NCBI RefSeq assembly: GCF_024213555.1
Contig: NZ_JANAVO010000002.1
Span: forward strand, 1-64,000
DNA: 64,000 nt
Reading direction: 5' to 3'
Source of the DNA: Allokutzneria sp. A3M-2-11 16
GTDB taxonomy: Bacteria; Actinomycetota; Actinomycetes; Mycobacteriales; Pseudonocardiaceae
The position numbers were made by a program, and so were the translations under genes. Shown here piece by piece: positions 47,263-62,640 of this stretch (position 1 is the first letter of the stretch; each line of letters begins with the position of its first letter). The notes under the pieces are model-generated. The model did not search any database. It was not told the DNA's origin and saw nothing but the letters and a program-made list of their open reading frames with translations.

Positions 47263-47576
47263 TCTGCGCTGAACTCCGCGAGCAGCGCCTTGCGCTGACG
47301 GTCGCCGAGACCACGAAGACGACGGCTGTTGGCGATCTCCAGGCGCTCCATGATCTGGGCGGCGCGGACCTTGCCGACGCCGGGCAGCGCCTCGAGCAGA
47401 GCCGAGACCTTCATCTTGCCCAGGATCTCGTCGCTCTCCGCCTTGGTCAGCACCTCCTTGAGGTTGGTGCCACCGCGCTTCAGGCGCTCCTTGAGCTCAG
47501 CGCGAACGCGACGAGCAGCAGCCGCCTTCTCCAACGCTGCAGCCCGCTGCTCCTCGGTCAGCTGGGGAAGGGCCAC
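47259..47576 (-). CDS. mihF: Integration host factor, actinobacterial type
   Basis: 105 residues. GTG 47576 is chosen because GGAGG ends six bases upstream, while the ATG at 47582 would directly abut it. The family core is [20 protein letters not shown] followed by an H2TH-like DNA-binding helix pair ([20 protein letters not shown]). This nucleoid protein binds duplex DNA and supports integration, recombination and, in Streptomyces (sIHF), development. First gene of mihF-gmk-rpoZ-coaBC-metK. Confidence 0.94.
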   Translation of the reverse strand: MALPQLTEEQRAAALEKAAAARRVRAELKERLKRGGTNLKEVLTKAESDEILGKMKVSALLEALPGVGKVRAAQIMERLEIANSRRLRGLGDRQRKALLAEFSAE

Positions 47577-47992
47577 GATCATCCTCCGTGGGGTGGGGGT
47601 TTATCCAGTAGGAACGGTGCGGCGACCGTACCGACCGGGTCTGACACAAGACAACGCGGGTCGAACATCCGAACACTTCTCAAGCGAGAGCGTGTCCGTG
47701 AGTCCCGCATTCGACATCAGTCCTGAGGATGACTACCCATTCGGGTTGTCCTCCTCCTGGCGGACGGTCTGCGAACGTTAGCCGTGAATGACGTTGAAAG
47801 CGGTATCACCGCACGACATTCGCGCCTAACCCTCGGCACCGGCCGCAAGTACTACCAGTACCGGCGCCTTCACCGCTACTGACCCGCTACAAGGCCCCCG
47901 ATCTCCTACATCACACATTTCGTACGCGAGCCGAAACAACCCCACTTGCCGGAGGGGTCCTGACACCGTTTTCCGCGACCCTTTCGGGGGCC
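47577..47992. promoter_or_regulatory. 416-base gap: pyrF 3' end and mihF promoter region
   Basis: No gene is supported. Near the pyrF end, ACCCC (47939-47943) and GGGGT (47954-47958) can form a weak minus-strand hairpin followed by TTGTTT, a possible terminator. Closer to mihF, TTGTCT (47649-47654) and TACGGT (47625-47630), read on the minus strand with an 18-base spacer, fit a housekeeping promoter. The resulting mihF leader would be about 40 bases. GGAGG precedes the GTG start. Confidence 0.45.
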
Positions 47993-48831
47993 TCAGACGC
48001 GCAGCGAAGCGGCTATCGACTCACTCGCGCGCAAAGCCGCCGAGCGCACTTCCGCGACCCCGGGACCGTGCCGCAGAACGTCGCGGGAAGTGGTCGGCAG
48101 AACGTGCGCGAGCCGATCTCCGAAGACCGTTCTCAGGTCCTGCCCCGTTGCGCCCTGCGCACCGATGCCCGGGGCCAGCAAAGGCCCGTTGACCTGCGAG
48201 AAGTCCAGGCCGGTCGCCCCGACTGTCGCCCCGACGACGAGCCCGACGGAGCCGAGCGGATCGGCGCCGGCGTTGCGCGCGGCGGCCTCGTCGATCATGG
48301 CCTGGGCGACGCTGCGGCCCTCGCCGGACAGCGTCGCGGTCTGCACCTGCGGACCCTCCGGATTGGACGTTCTGGCGAGCACGAAGACGCCGCGGCCGGT
48401 GCGCTCGGCGAGGCTCAGCGCGGGGTCGAGCGAGCCGAAGCCGAGGAACGGTGAGAGCGTTACCGCGTCCGCGGCCAACGGCGAGGAATCGTCCAAGTAG
48501 GCGTTGGCGTACGCCGACATGGTTGACCCGATGTCTCCCCGTTTGACGTCCAGCAGGACCAGGGCGCCCGCCTGTCGCGACTCCGCGATGACCCGTTCCA
48601 GGACGGCGACACCGCGCGATCCGTGCGCCTCGAAGAACGCCGACTGGGGCTTGAGCACGGAGACGGTCCCCGCCAGCGCCTCGACGGCGGTCAGCGCGAA
48701 CCGCTCCAGTCCTCCGATGTCCGTTTCCAGGCCCCACGCCTCCAGCAGCGCGGGGTGCGGGTCGATGCCCACGCACAGCGGTCCCCTCTCGGAGACCGCT
48801 GTGACGAGCCGGGCCCCGAAGGAACGGGGGC

Positions 48832-48835
<4 letters not shown>
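47993..48835 (-). CDS. pyrF: Orotidine 5'-phosphate decarboxylase, subfamily 2
   Basis: 280 residues from GTG 48835 (GTGA overlap with carB). The larger PyrF type used by mycobacteria: [16 protein letters not shown], catalytic [15 protein letters not shown] (Asp-Lys-Asp network), SPFLGFGSL and [12 protein letters not shown]. Converts OMP to UMP, the last step of the pyr operon. The 400-base non-coding gap follows. Confidence 0.95.
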
Positions 48836-52134
<3,299 letters not shown>

Positions 52135-53256
52135 CTACTTCTTCCCGTCCATGAGCTCGACGAACCGGTCGAACAGGGGCGCGGCGTCGTGCGGACCCGC
52201 CGCGGCCTCCGGGTGGTACTGCACGCTGAACGCCGGAACGTCCAGGCAGCGCAGGCCTTCGACCGTGTCGTCGTTGGGGCAGTAGTGGCTGACCTGGGCG
52301 GCGCCGAACTCGGAGTCGAAGCGCTCCCCCGGCGTGCCCTCGACGGCGAAGCCGTGGTTCTGGGCGGTGATGGCGACCTTGCCGGTGGCCACGTCGATCA
52401 CCGGGATGTTGATGCCCCGGTGGCCGTAGCGCATCTTGTAGGTCCCGCGGCCCAGCGCGCGGCCGAGCACCTGGTTGCCGAAGCAGATGCCGAACAGCGG
52501 GACGCGGCGGGTCAGGAACTCCCGGGTGAGCGCGACCGCGTGGTCCTGGGTGGCCGGGTCGCCCGGCCCGTTGGACAGGAACACGCCGTCCGGCTCGACG
52601 GCCAGTACATCGTCCACAGTGGACCCGAGCGGCAGCACGTGCGCCTCGATGCCGCGCGCGGCCATCATCCTCGGGGTGTTGGACTTGATGCCCAGGTCCA
52701 GCGCGGCCACCCGGAACCGAGTCTCGCCGTCCGCGCGCACCACGTAGGGCTTCTTGGTCGTGACGTCACCGGCGAGGTCGGAGCCCGCCATCTCCGGCGC
52801 CTGCCGCACCTCGTCGACCAACCGGTCAACCTCGGCGACGGCGTCCCCGGAGAAGATCCCGGCGCGCATGGCCCCCTGCTCGCGGATGTGCCTCGTCAGG
52901 GTGCGGGTGTCCACGCCGGAGATGCCGACGACGCCCTGGTCGAGGAGTTCCGCGTCCAGGGACCGGACCGAGCGCCAGTTGGACGGCACGCGCGCGGGGT
53001 CTCGCACCACGTAGCCCGCGACCCAGATCCGATCGGACTCGTCGTCCTCGTCGTTCCAGCCGGTGTTGCCGATCTGCGGCGCGGTCTGCACCACGATCTG
53101 GCGGTGGTAGGAGGGATCGGTCAGGGTCTCCTGGTAGCCGGTCATGCCGGTGGAGAACACCACCTCGCCGAGGCTGCGGCCGAGCGCCCCGTAGGACTCG
53201 CCACGGAAGCTTCTGCCGTCCTCGAGCACCAGGACAGCGGGGGTGCGAGAACTCAT
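52135..53256 (-). CDS. carA: Carbamoyl-phosphate synthase small subunit
   Basis: 373 residues. N-terminal domain (LVLEDGRSFRGESYGA, GVDTRTLTRHIRE) and a class I glutamine amidotransferase with the nucleophile Cys in FGICFGNQVLG, later His-x-Glu in QYHPEAAAGPHD. It hydrolyses glutamine and channels ammonia to CarB. The ATG overlaps the stop of the PH-like gene (ATGA). An exact GTCCACAGTGGAC 13-mer lies at 52612-52624. Confidence 0.96.
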   Translation of the reverse strand: MSSRTPAVLVLEDGRSFRGESYGALGRSLGEVVFSTGMTGYQETLTDPSYHRQIVVQTAPQIGNTGWNDEDDESDRIWVAGYVVRDPARVPSNWRSVRSLDAELLDQGVVGISGVDTRTLTRHIREQGAMRAGIFSGDAVAEVDRLVDEVRQAPEMAGSDLAGDVTTKKPYVVRADGETRFRVAALDLGIKSNTPRMMAARGIEAHVLPLGSTVDDVLAVEPDGVFLSNGPGDPATQDHAVALTREFLTRRVPLFGICFGNQVLGRALGRGTYKMRYGHRGINIPVIDVATGKVAITAQNHGFAVEGTPGERFDSEFGAAQVSHYCPNDDTVEGLRCLDVPAFSVQYHPEAAAGPHDAAPLFDRFVELMDGKK

Positions 53257-53774
53257 CGCGCAGAGTTCCTCTCGGAGTCGTTATTCGGAGCCATAGTCTG
53301 CAAGGCGGCCTCCCACTGGGGGTAAACCGAACGGTCATCGCCGCGGAACCCGGTGTCCAGCAGCCAGTTCTCGTCGAGCGCCCAGGTGAGGACAAGGACG
53401 CCCTTGATCCCCATGGCCTTGCCCGCCAGCCCGCGTGCGGAGCGGGCGCCCCGGACGGTCTGCGCGGGAATCCACAGTGGACTGGCACCGACGCGCTCGA
53501 CGTACAACCCCTCGGCGGTCAGCCGTGCGGTCGCCTCGGCCCGGAAGCCGATGTCGCCGATGGCGATCCGGTCGTGCCAGTCCCTGGCGTCCACGGTGCC
53601 GACGTAGACGCCCTTCAGCGGCGGCAGCAGGTCGGCCCCGAGGGTCGCGGGCGGGGCGAAGAAACCGGGCATCTCGGCCGACTGGCGGCGGGCCCGGTAG
53701 CGCCAGCCGCGCAGCATCGCCAGCAGGCTCAGCACCAGCAGGCCGACCACGATCAGGGTGAGCAGGGTGCGCAT
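53253..53774 (-). CDS. PH-like membrane protein between pyrC and carA (Rv1382-like)
   Basis: 173 residues. One N-terminal membrane helix (LLTLIVVGLLVLSLLAML), a basic patch (RGWRYRARRQS), and a beta-rich domain of about 130 residues (YVGTVDARDWHDRIAIGDIGF ... LYVERVGASPLWIPAQTVRGA). A membrane protein of unknown function occupies the same place in mycobacteria (Rv1382). It is coupled to both pyr neighbours by stop/start overlaps, which suggests a conserved link, perhaps membrane tethering, but no function is known. Confidence 0.72.
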   Translation of the reverse strand: MRTLLTLIVVGLLVLSLLAMLRGWRYRARRQSAEMPGFFAPPATLGADLLPPLKGVYVGTVDARDWHDRIAIGDIGFRAEATARLTAEGLYVERVGASPLWIPAQTVRGARSARGLAGKAMGIKGVLVLTWALDENWLLDTGFRGDDRSVYPQWEAALQTMAPNNDSERNSAR

Positions 53775-55059
53775 CAGCCGCACACCTTTCCCTCGTGCGC
53801 GGTGATCCGCCCGCGCAGCATGGTGAGGACCACCCGGGCGGGCAGTTCCATGCCCTCGAAAGGGGTGTTGTCGGAGATGCTGGCGAAGTCCGCGCCGCGC
53901 ACGGTCCACCGCGCGTCCGGGTCGACCAGCGCCAGGTTGGCGGGCTCGCCCTCGGCCAGCGGTCGGCCCTGGTCGGGCAGCCCGGCGATCTGCGCGGGCC
54001 GCTCGCTCATGACCCGCGCCACGCCGCGCCAGTCCAGCAGCTCGGTGATCACCATCGTTTGTGCGACAACCGAAAGCGCGGTCTGGAGCCCCAGCATGCC
54101 CGGCCGGGCGCTGGACCACTCGCAGTCCTTGTCCTGCGGGGCGTGCGGCGCGTGGTCGGTGGCCACGCAGTCGACGATGCCCTCCGCGAGCGCGGCCCGC
54201 AGCGCCTGCACGTCCACCGACGTCCGCAGCGGTGGGTTGACCTTGTTGACCGGGTCGTAGCTCGCCAGCAGCTCATCGGTCAGCAACAGGTGGTGCGGCG
54301 TGACCTCCGCCGAAACCCCGGTGCCACGTGCCTTCGCCCAGCGCAGCACGTCGACCGTGCCCGTGGTGGAGACGTGGCAGACGTGCAGCCGGCCGCCGGT
54401 GTGCTTGGCCAGCAAGCAGTCCCGCGCGACGATCGACTCCTCGGCGACCGCGGGCCAGCCCGCGAGCCCGAGCCGCGAGGCGACCTCGCCCTCGTTCGCT
54501 TGCGCGCCAACGGTCAGCCGCGGCTCTTCGGCGTGCTGCGCGATCACCGCGTCCAGGGCCTTGCTGTACTCCAGCGCGCGCCGCATCAGCAGCGGGTCGT
54601 GCACGCAGTGCCCGTCGTCGCTGAAAACCCTGACGCCCGCGGCGGATCGGGCCATCGTGCCCAGCTCGGCGAGCTTCTCGCCCTTGAGCCCCACGGTGAC
54701 CGCGCCGACCGGGTGCACGTCGACGAGCCCGGCCTCCTGGCCCCTGCGCCACACGTGCTCGACGACCAGCTGGGTGTCGGCGACGGGATCGGTGTTGGCC
54801 ATGGCGAACACGGCGGTGTAGCCACCGAGCGCGGCCGCGGCCGACCCGGTCGCGATCGTCTCGGTGTCCTCGCGCCCCGGCTCGCGCAGGTGCGTGTGCA
54901 GGTCCACGAAGCCCGGCAGCAGGACTTTCCCTTGCGCCTCAATGACTTCGACGCCTTCAGCTGGCAGATCGGCGCCGATCCGCGCGATCACGCCGTCTTC
55001 CACGAGAACGTCAACGGGGTCGCCCTCGCCGTAGAGGAGCACTCCCCTCAGCAGCGCGC

Positions 55060-55063
<4 letters not shown>
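53774..55063 (-). CDS. pyrC: Dihydroorotase
   Basis: 429 residues from GTG 55063 (GTGA overlap with pyrB). Metal site [26 protein letters not shown], and ATDHAPH with the catalytic Asp: a class I (type 1) dihydroorotase. Closes carbamoyl-aspartate to dihydroorotate. Coupled to the small PH-like membrane gene downstream. Confidence 0.95.
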
Positions 55064-56627
<1,564 letters not shown>

Positions 56628-56836
56628 CTAGCAGGGCTTTTGCCCAGCCACCGGAGACCGTATCAAGAACTCGCGATCAGCCGTCCGAGTGGTGTGTCAC
56701 TACTCGCCCGCCTGCCGCAGTGAAGTCAGCTTGACCTGGTGAGTTCGAGCAGCAACCATTACTCTCCGTATTGGATGTGATGTTCCCTGCGGCAACTGGT
56801 GCCTGCCGACGGGGCGAACGAACGGAGAACCGCCAC

Positions 56837-57325
56837 ATGGGCGATTACGCCAAGGCGCTGGGCGCCAAGCTCCGCGCGATCCGCCAGCAGCAGGGCCTGT
56901 CGCTGCACGGCGTCGAGCAGAAGTCCGGCGGCCGCTGGAAGGCGGTCGTCGTCGGCTCCTATGAGCGCGGCGACCGTGCGGTGACCGTCCAGAAGCTGGC
57001 GGAGCTCGCCGACTTCTACGGCGTGCCGGTGGCGGAACTGCTGCCCGAGGGCCGGGTCCCGTCGGGGGCCGAACCGGCGACGAAGATCGTCATCAACCTC
57101 GAACGGCTCCAGCAGCTACCGGCGGACAAGGTGGGCCCACTGGCCCGCTACGCGGCGACGATCCAGAGCCAGCGCGGCGACTACAACGGCAAGGTGCTCT
57201 CGATCCGCACCGAGGACCTGCGTTCGCTGGCGATCATCTACGACATGACCCCCGGCGAGCTGACCGAGCAGCTCATCGACTGGGGCGTGCTCCCGCCCGA
57301 GGCCAGGCCTTCGAAAGAGGACTGA
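56837..57325 (+). CDS. bldD: BldD, developmental transcription regulator
   Basis: 162 residues from ATG 56837 with GGAG nine bases upstream. N-terminal XRE-type HTH (GAKLRAIRQQQGLSLHGVEQ ... VVVGSYERGDRAVTVQKL) and a C-terminal domain carrying RGD (residues 117-119) and RTED (129-132). In Streptomyces BldD an R-x-D-x8-R-x-x-D signature binds c-di-GMP; here R117, D119, R129 and D132 satisfy it with a nine-residue spacer. It represses sporulation genes during growth. Divergent from pyrR; located next to nusB-efp as in Streptomyces. Confidence 0.92.
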   Translation: MGDYAKALGAKLRAIRQQQGLSLHGVEQKSGGRWKAVVVGSYERGDRAVTVQKLAELADFYGVPVAELLPEGRVPSGAEPATKIVINLERLQQLPADKVGPLARYAATIQSQRGDYNGKVLSIRTEDLRSLAIIYDMTPGELTEQLIDWGVLPPEARPSKED

Positions 57326-57353
57326 GTGGACTGACCCTCCTCCGGCACCACGA

Positions 57354-57390
57354 CGAGGCACCCGCGAGCCAGTGGCTCACGGGTGCCTCG
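57354..57390. terminator. Bidirectional terminator between bldD and nusB
   Basis: Arms CGAGGCACCCGCGAGCCA (57354-57371) and TGGCTCACGGGTGCCTCG (57373-57390) pair with one G:U-compatible mismatch, leaving a small loop. It is followed on the plus strand by TGGGTTT. It serves the convergent ends of bldD and nusB. Confidence 0.85.
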
Positions 57391-57401
57391 TGGGTTTGGT
57401 A

Positions 57402-57827
57402 CTAGCCGTTGAGGGAGGCCCGCAGGTGTCCGGCGATCCCGGCGATGCGGCCGAGGACCCCGTTGACGAAGCGCGGGGAGTCGTCCGTGGACAGCGTCTT
57501 GGCCAGTTCGATCGCCTCGTCGATGGCGACCGCGTCCGGCACGTCGGCGGCCCAGAGCAGCTCGTAGAGGCCGATCCGCAGGATGGCGCGGTCCACCGCG
57601 GGCATCCGGTTGAGGTTCCAGCCCTCGGCGTGCTCGGAGATCAGCTGGTCGATCCGCGCGGCGTTGTCGCGCACGCCCTCGACCAGGGCGATCGTGTAGT
57701 CGTTGACCGGGGCGACCTCGGTGGACCCGACCCGCTCGGAGATCAGCGTGACGGGGTCGACCTCGCGGGCCTCGGCCTCGTAGAGGACGTCGACCGCCCG
57801 TTTCCTGGCTTTGCTGCGCGCACCCAT
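57402..57827 (-). CDS. nusB: Transcription antitermination protein NusB
   Basis: 141 residues. Typical all-helical NusB: ARKRAVDVLYEAEAR, VEGVRDNAARID, MPAVDRAILRIGLYELL and the DDSPRFVNGVLGRIA C-terminal helix. Binds boxA RNA in rRNA leaders. Starts one base after the efp stop. Part of pepQ-efp-nusB. Confidence 0.95.
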   Translation of the reverse strand: MGARSKARKRAVDVLYEAEAREVDPVTLISERVGSTEVAPVNDYTIALVEGVRDNAARIDQLISEHAEGWNLNRMPAVDRAILRIGLYELLWAADVPDAVAIDEAIELAKTLSTDDSPRFVNGVLGRIAGIAGHLRASLNG

Positions 57828-57828
57828 G

Positions 57829-58395
57829 TCAGCTGTTGACGCGGCCGAGGTAGCGGGCGTCGCGGGTGTCCACCTTGACCTTGTCGCCGGTGTTGACGAA
57901 CAGCGGGACCTGGATCTCGGCGCCGGTCTCCAGGGTGGCGGGCTTGGTGCCGCCGGTGGAGCGGTCGCCCTGCAGGCCCGGGTCGGTGTGCTGGATCAGC
58001 AGCTCGACCGACGCGGAGAGCTCGACGAACAGCGGGGCGCCCTCGTGCGTGGCGACCATCGCGGAGGTGTTCTCCAGCATGTACTTGGCGGCGTCGCCGA
58101 CGACGTCACCGGAGACCGTGAGCTGGTCGTAGGTGTCGCCGTCCATGAAGATGAAGTCGTCGCCGTCCTTGTACAGGTAGGTCATCTCCCGCTTGTCCAC
58201 GGTGGCGGTCTCGACCTTGGTGCCCGCGTTGAAGGTCTTGTCCACGACCTTGCCGGAGAGCACGTGCTTGAGCTTGGTGCGCACGAACGCGCCGCCCTTG
58301 CCCGGCTTGACGTGCTGGAACTCGATGACGGTCCAGAGCTGGCTGCCGTCGAGCTTGAGCACCAGTCCGTTCTTGAGGTCGTTGGTGGTGGCCAC
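57829..58395 (-). CDS. efp: Elongation factor P
   Basis: 188 residues from GTG 58395 with GGAGA upstream. Three beta-domains. The acceptor-stem loop KPGKGGAFV in domain I carries the conserved Lys. Helps the ribosome through polyproline stretches. In many actinobacteria this Lys is unmodified; no epmA/earP or ymfI gene is in the window. Confidence 0.95.
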   Translation of the reverse strand: MATTNDLKNGLVLKLDGSQLWTVIEFQHVKPGKGGAFVRTKLKHVLSGKVVDKTFNAGTKVETATVDKREMTYLYKDGDDFIFMDGDTYDQLTVSGDVVGDAAKYMLENTSAMVATHEGAPLFVELSASVELLIQHTDPGLQGDRSTGGTKPATLETGAEIQVPLFVNTGDKVKVDTRDARYLGRVNS

Positions 58396-58429
58396 GGTGG
58401 TGGTCTCTCCTGAGGGTGATGTCGGAGGG

Positions 58430-59506
58430 TCAGACGACCACGAGATCCTTCGTGGTCAGGGTGAGGAGTTCGGGTGCGCCCGCGCGCACGACGAGGGTGT
58501 CCTCGATGCGGACCCCGCCCCGCCCGGCCAGGTACACCCCGGGCTCGACGGTGACCGCCATACCGGCGGCAAGTGTACCGACCCCCACCTTGGACAACGC
58601 CGGAGCCTCGTGGACCTGCAGGCCCACGCCGTGGCCGAGCCCGTGCAGGAAGTGCTCCCCGTGCCCGGCCGCCTCGATCACCGCGCGGGCCGCCGCGTCC
58701 ACGTCGGAGACCTTCGTCCCCACCGCCAGCGCGCCCCGCCCGGCGGCCTGGGCGGCGGCGACCAGCTCGTAGATCTCCCGCTGCCAGTCGGCCGCGTCGC
58801 CGATCACGAAGGTCCTCGTCATGTCGGAGTGGTAGCCGTCGACGAGCGCGCCGAAGTCGAGCTTCACGAAGTCCCCGGTCCGCAGCACCGCGGCGGTGGG
58901 CCGGTGGTGCGGCACCGCCGAGTTCGCCCCGGCGGCCACGATCGTCTCGAACGCGGGCCCGGCGGCGCCGTGCTCCAGCATCCGGTTCTCCAGATCGCGG
59001 GCGACCTCCAGTTCCGTGCGGCCCGGCCGCAGCCCGCCGTGCTCGACCAGCGCCGCCAGCGCCCGGTCGGCGGCGGCGCAGGCCATCCGCAGCGCCTCGA
59101 CCTCGTCCTCGTCCTTGATCAGCCGCAGCTGCTCCACCAGCCCGGCCGCCCGCACCAGCTCGGCGTCCGCTGCTTCTTCGAGGAGGTCCAGGCCGTCCAC
59201 CGTGACCTTGTGGCTCTCGAATCCCAGGCGCCCGTTCGCCTTCTTCGCCAGCGCCGCGTCGCACGGCCGGTCGATCACCCGCTCCAGGTCCGGCACCTGG
59301 GTCTCGGACTGCGTCAGGTACCGGCCGTCGGTGCAGAACAGGCTGCGCGCGTCGTCCTCCGCGTTCACCAGCAGGGCCCCATTGGACCCGGTGAACCCGG
59401 TCAGGTAGCGGAGGTTCAGCAGGTCGGTCACCAGCAGCGCGTCGAGCTCCTTCGCGCGGAGTTCCGCGCGCAGCAGTGATCGCCTCCGGGCGTGGGTTTC
59501 TGGCAT
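58430..59506 (-). CDS. pepQ: Xaa-Pro dipeptidase/aminopeptidase, M24 family
   Basis: 358 residues from ATG 59506. N-terminal creatinase-like domain ([20 protein letters not shown]) and the M24 pita-bread fold with metal ligands in [16 protein letters not shown] (two Asp), LGHGVG (His), TVEPG (Glu) and RIEDT (Glu). Cleaves X-Pro bonds. Starts the pepQ-efp-nusB operon; adjacency to efp is conserved in actinomycetes. Confidence 0.92.
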   Translation of the reverse strand: MPETHARRRSLLRAELRAKELDALLVTDLLNLRYLTGFTGSNGALLVNAEDDARSLFCTDGRYLTQSETQVPDLERVIDRPCDAALAKKANGRLGFESHKVTVDGLDLLEEAADAELVRAAGLVEQLRLIKDEDEVEALRMACAAADRALAALVEHGGLRPGRTELEVARDLENRMLEHGAAGPAFETIVAAGANSAVPHHRPTAAVLRTGDFVKLDFGALVDGYHSDMTRTFVIGDAADWQREIYELVAAAQAAGRGALAVGTKVSDVDAAARAVIEAAGHGEHFLHGLGHGVGLQVHEAPALSKVGVGTLAAGMAVTVEPGVYLAGRGGVRIEDTLVVRAGAPELLTLTTKDLVVV

Positions 59507-59570
59507 ATCCGCAGCGTACGTGGGCCCTGTCGGCGCGGTCGAGCCGTAGGCCTTACGTAGGCTGGCGCGG

Positions 59571-59948
59571 GTGCGAACCTGGATGACGCGGGGCCTAGCC
59601 CTCGGCGCGCTGCACGCGGTGGCCCACGTGGCCGTCGCCGCTGTGCGGGTGCACTCCCCCGAGACGCTCACGCTGCCCCGCACCGTCGCGCTCGCCGTGC
59701 TCGTCCTGACCGCCGCTGCCTGGGCTTTTCTGGACCGTTCCCGCACCGATTGGCTGCCCGCCGCCGTGGTGGCGGGTCTCGTGGCGGGCTTGCTAGGGGT
59801 CGCCGGTCAGGCCCTGCTCGTGGACGCCACGTCGTTCTCCACGCTCGGCGTCGCGTTGACCGGCGGCGCCGCGTTCACCGCGCTCCTGGTGCTCGTCCCC
59901 GCCACGATCGGCAGGTTGCTGGGGCGCCGCCGGGTCACGGAACCCTGA
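59571..59948 (+). CDS. Small four-helix membrane protein (B-4DMT family)
   Basis: 125 residues, GTG start, four predicted membrane helices and little else (LALGALHAVAHVAVAAV; TVALAVLVLTAAAWAFL; VVAGLVAGLLGVAGQALL; GGAAFTALLVLVPATIG). It fits the half-size B-4DMT proteins of actinobacteria that occur beside pepQ. Transport role is predicted only. The 187-base convergent gap after it contains a CAACC/GGTTG dyad (about 60041-60060) as a possible terminator, nothing more. Confidence 0.72.
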   Translation: MRTWMTRGLALGALHAVAHVAVAAVRVHSPETLTLPRTVALAVLVLTAAAWAFLDRSRTDWLPAAVVAGLVAGLLGVAGQALLVDATSFSTLGVALTGGAAFTALLVLVPATIGRLLGRRRVTEP

Positions 59949-60135
59949 CCGCGCCTGACGGCACTCGCATCAACCAGCGCGTGAGACAAATTCCCCCCAA
60001 GCCCCTCCGCACAGCCCGCGGAACTGGCATTTCCACCACAACCGCGCCACCCTGGTTGAGGGGTGCCCCCGGGTGGGTGGGGGCTGTCATTACGCGCGCG
60101 AGAGCGAAGAGAACTTCGCGGGTGGGAACAGCTGC

Positions 60136-61653
60136 TCAGCCGCCGAGGGTGGAACCGGCGCGGTAGGAGTCCCAGCGGGCGACGGGGACGTCGACGATCG
60201 GGGACTCGTTGGCAATGGCGGCGGACTCGGAGCCGACGCGCCAGAGCCTGCCGTCGTCGAGCAGGAACGCGAAGGGGCGGCCGGGGGCGCGGATCGCCGG
60301 GGCGCCGGGGCGGAGACGGGCCAGGACCGGCAGGCGCAGCAGCGCGGGCACGGACGTCGGCAGCAGACGAACGGCCAGGCGCTCGGCGACGGACTTGCGC
60401 TCGACGCGGACCCGGTTGCCGCCGATGACCACGTCGATGGTGCGGTCCGGGGCGGGCAGGGCGAAGCCCTCGAGGACCTTGCGGGCCCGGGTGGTGTCGG
60501 CGCAGCCGTCGAAGCCGCGCACATCCATGCCGAAGTGCTGGAGATCGGTGGGCGCGCGGGGCTCGCGGGTCGCGCGGACGACGTCGAAGGAAGCGCGGCC
60601 GCAGGGGTCCTCGGCGGAGATCATCGCGTGGCCCTCGGCGGTGCGGACCAGGCCGGGGCCCTCCTGCCAGGGGCCGGGGACGTGCACCGGCCGGTACGGG
60701 TGCCTGGCGAAGGCGCGGTCCCAGAACGTGAGCGTGGTGCCCTCGGCGGTCTCGTGGGCGATGGCCACCGCGTTCAGCGCGGGCACCCACATCCAGTCCG
60801 CGCTGAAGGCGTCGACGATCGAGCGCGTGCGGGTGGCCTGCGTCGAGCCGACGGGAACGAAGCCGTCCCTGGTCAGGGCCTGCACCTGCTCGGCGAACAG
60901 CGGGTCCTTGGCGCGCAGGACGAACTGGCCCGCCCCGTTTGGCCCGGCCCCGGCCGCGGTGGTGTCGGTGAACATCAGGTGGAACCAGCCGTCGAGGTGG
61001 AACACGGCGGGCTGCCCGACTCCGTAGGTATTGGCGCGGCGCACCTCGCCCGAGGCCCGCACGATGGGCCCGCCCCCGGCCAGCCTGCGCCAGCGGACGC
61101 CGTCGTCGCTGGCCGCGACGCCGATGCTGTTGTCGTGGGTGTGATCACTGGGCGCGCCGGTGTAGTAGAGGTAGTAGGTCCCGCTGACCTTGATCACCGA
61201 CGGGTCGCAGGTGTGCATGGCGTCGAACCCGCCCCCGCTGCCGCTGAACACGGCGCCGACCGCCTGGAACGGTCCGGCCGGGGTGGCGGCGTCGCCGTGC
61301 ACGATGTCATCGCCCGGCGGGCCCGCGCCGATGAGCTGGCTGCACCACCACATGCGGACGCGGCCGTTCTCCTGGAGCAGGGTGGGGCCGTAGTTGTAGG
61401 GCGCCCGCGGTCCGCCCGCCGCGACGACGCCACCGCTCTGCCGAGGGCGGTCGGTGCCCAGGATGCCGGGGACCAGGTCCGCGGTGCCGCCCTTGGCGCC
61501 CCGGTTCGGCGCGACGGCGGCTGGCCCGGTCATGGCGGGCGGGGGCGGCTCGGGCGGCGGGGCGGAGGTCGTGCACGCGGTAAAGATCAACACCGTCAGG
61601 ACGAGCACGCAGAGCAACGCCGCGAGCAGTTCCCGAGGCCGCCGCAGTCCCAC
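60136..61653 (-). CDS. Secreted lipoprotein with GH43-like beta-propeller
   Basis: 505 residues. Signal peptide ends in lipobox IFTAC, and a Pro-rich linker (SAPPPEPPPPA) follows. From about 60 the sequence shows a five-bladed propeller pattern of glycoside hydrolase family 43/32 clans: DAMHTCDPSVIKVSGTYYLY with the conserved Asp, then TYGVGQPAVFHLDGWFHLMF. A separate 110-residue C-terminal region follows. The catalytic triad cannot be confirmed by eye, so it may be a binding protein. Substrate unknown. Confidence 0.65.
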   Translation of the reverse strand: MGLRRPRELLAALLCVLVLTVLIFTACTTSAPPPEPPPPAMTGPAAVAPNRGAKGGTADLVPGILGTDRPRQSGGVVAAGGPRAPYNYGPTLLQENGRVRMWWCSQLIGAGPPGDDIVHGDAATPAGPFQAVGAVFSGSGGGFDAMHTCDPSVIKVSGTYYLYYTGAPSDHTHDNSIGVAASDDGVRWRRLAGGGPIVRASGEVRRANTYGVGQPAVFHLDGWFHLMFTDTTAAGAGPNGAGQFVLRAKDPLFAEQVQALTRDGFVPVGSTQATRTRSIVDAFSADWMWVPALNAVAIAHETAEGTTLTFWDRAFARHPYRPVHVPGPWQEGPGLVRTAEGHAMISAEDPCGRASFDVVRATREPRAPTDLQHFGMDVRGFDGCADTTRARKVLEGFALPAPDRTIDVVIGGNRVRVERKSVAERLAVRLLPTSVPALLRLPVLARLRPGAPAIRAPGRPFAFLLDDGRLWRVGSESAAIANESPIVDVPVARWDSYRAGSTLGG

Positions 61654-61735
61654 CGCTCACCTACTTAGTGCGACGACAAGGCCGGCACAGTCTAAGCAGG
61701 CTCACCCGCACGGGTTAGAGCAAGGGAGCGCAGCG

Positions 61736-62640
61736 TCACACCTCGGCGGGCGCGGCCACCAACTCCACCTGGAAGCCATCAGCGTTTTCCAAGTAGGCCG
61801 CGTAGTGGTGCTCGCCGCCGGCGTGCGGGTGCCGCTCGCCGAACATCAACCGCCAGCCGTGCTCGCGCGACTGCTCGGTCAGCCGGTCGACCTCGGCCCG
61901 GTCCCCCGCGTGCAGCGCGAGGTGGTTGAGGCCGGGCAGGAGGCGGTCGTGCACATCGCTGCCGCGCGCGGGCGAGCGCTCGGCGACGACGTAGGTCGGG
62001 CCCAGTCGCCAGCTGATCCCGTTCTCCCACAACTGGTACTGCCGGAAACCGAGTTCGGTGAGCAGCCAGCCGAAGGTGTCGCGGGCGTGGTCGAGGTCGC
62101 CGACCCACAGCTCGACGTGGTGCAGTCCAGTCCTTTGTGGACGTTGAAGGACCTGCACGCGGTGCGCGGCCCCGTAGGCGAAGCGCTCACCGACGTCGAG
62201 GAAGCCCAGCCGTTCGGAGAGCTTGAGGCTGCCGGTGTTCTCCGGGTGCACCAGCGCCCACACCGTCGGCAGGGCGAGGTCGTCGAAAGCGTGCCGCAGC
62301 AAGGCTTCCGTGGCTTCCCTGGCCAGCCCCGAACCCCAGTGCGGGCGGGCGAGGAACCAGCCGATCTCGGGCAGCCCGCCCGGCAGCTCACCCGAGGGCC
62401 GGAGGTGGCCGATGCCGACCGCCGCACCGTCCACAGTGAACAGGAAGTGCCCCATGCCGTCCGGGTAGTCACCGCTGACCCGGTCGTAGACGTTGACGAA
62501 AGCGGCCTCGCGGTTGCTCAGGTCGCTGCCGAGCCACTTGCTCGTCTCCGGATCGGCGAAGATCCCCGCGACCGCCTCGGCGTCGGAGGCGCGCAGCTCG
62601 CGCAGGACCATCCGCTCGGTGACTAACTCGGGGACCTTCA

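Noticed and set aside
56637-56836. BldD autoregulatory box in the bldD promoter
   Set aside because: I looked for the BldD palindrome and found no convincing match; TTGACC near 56730 may only be a -35 element.
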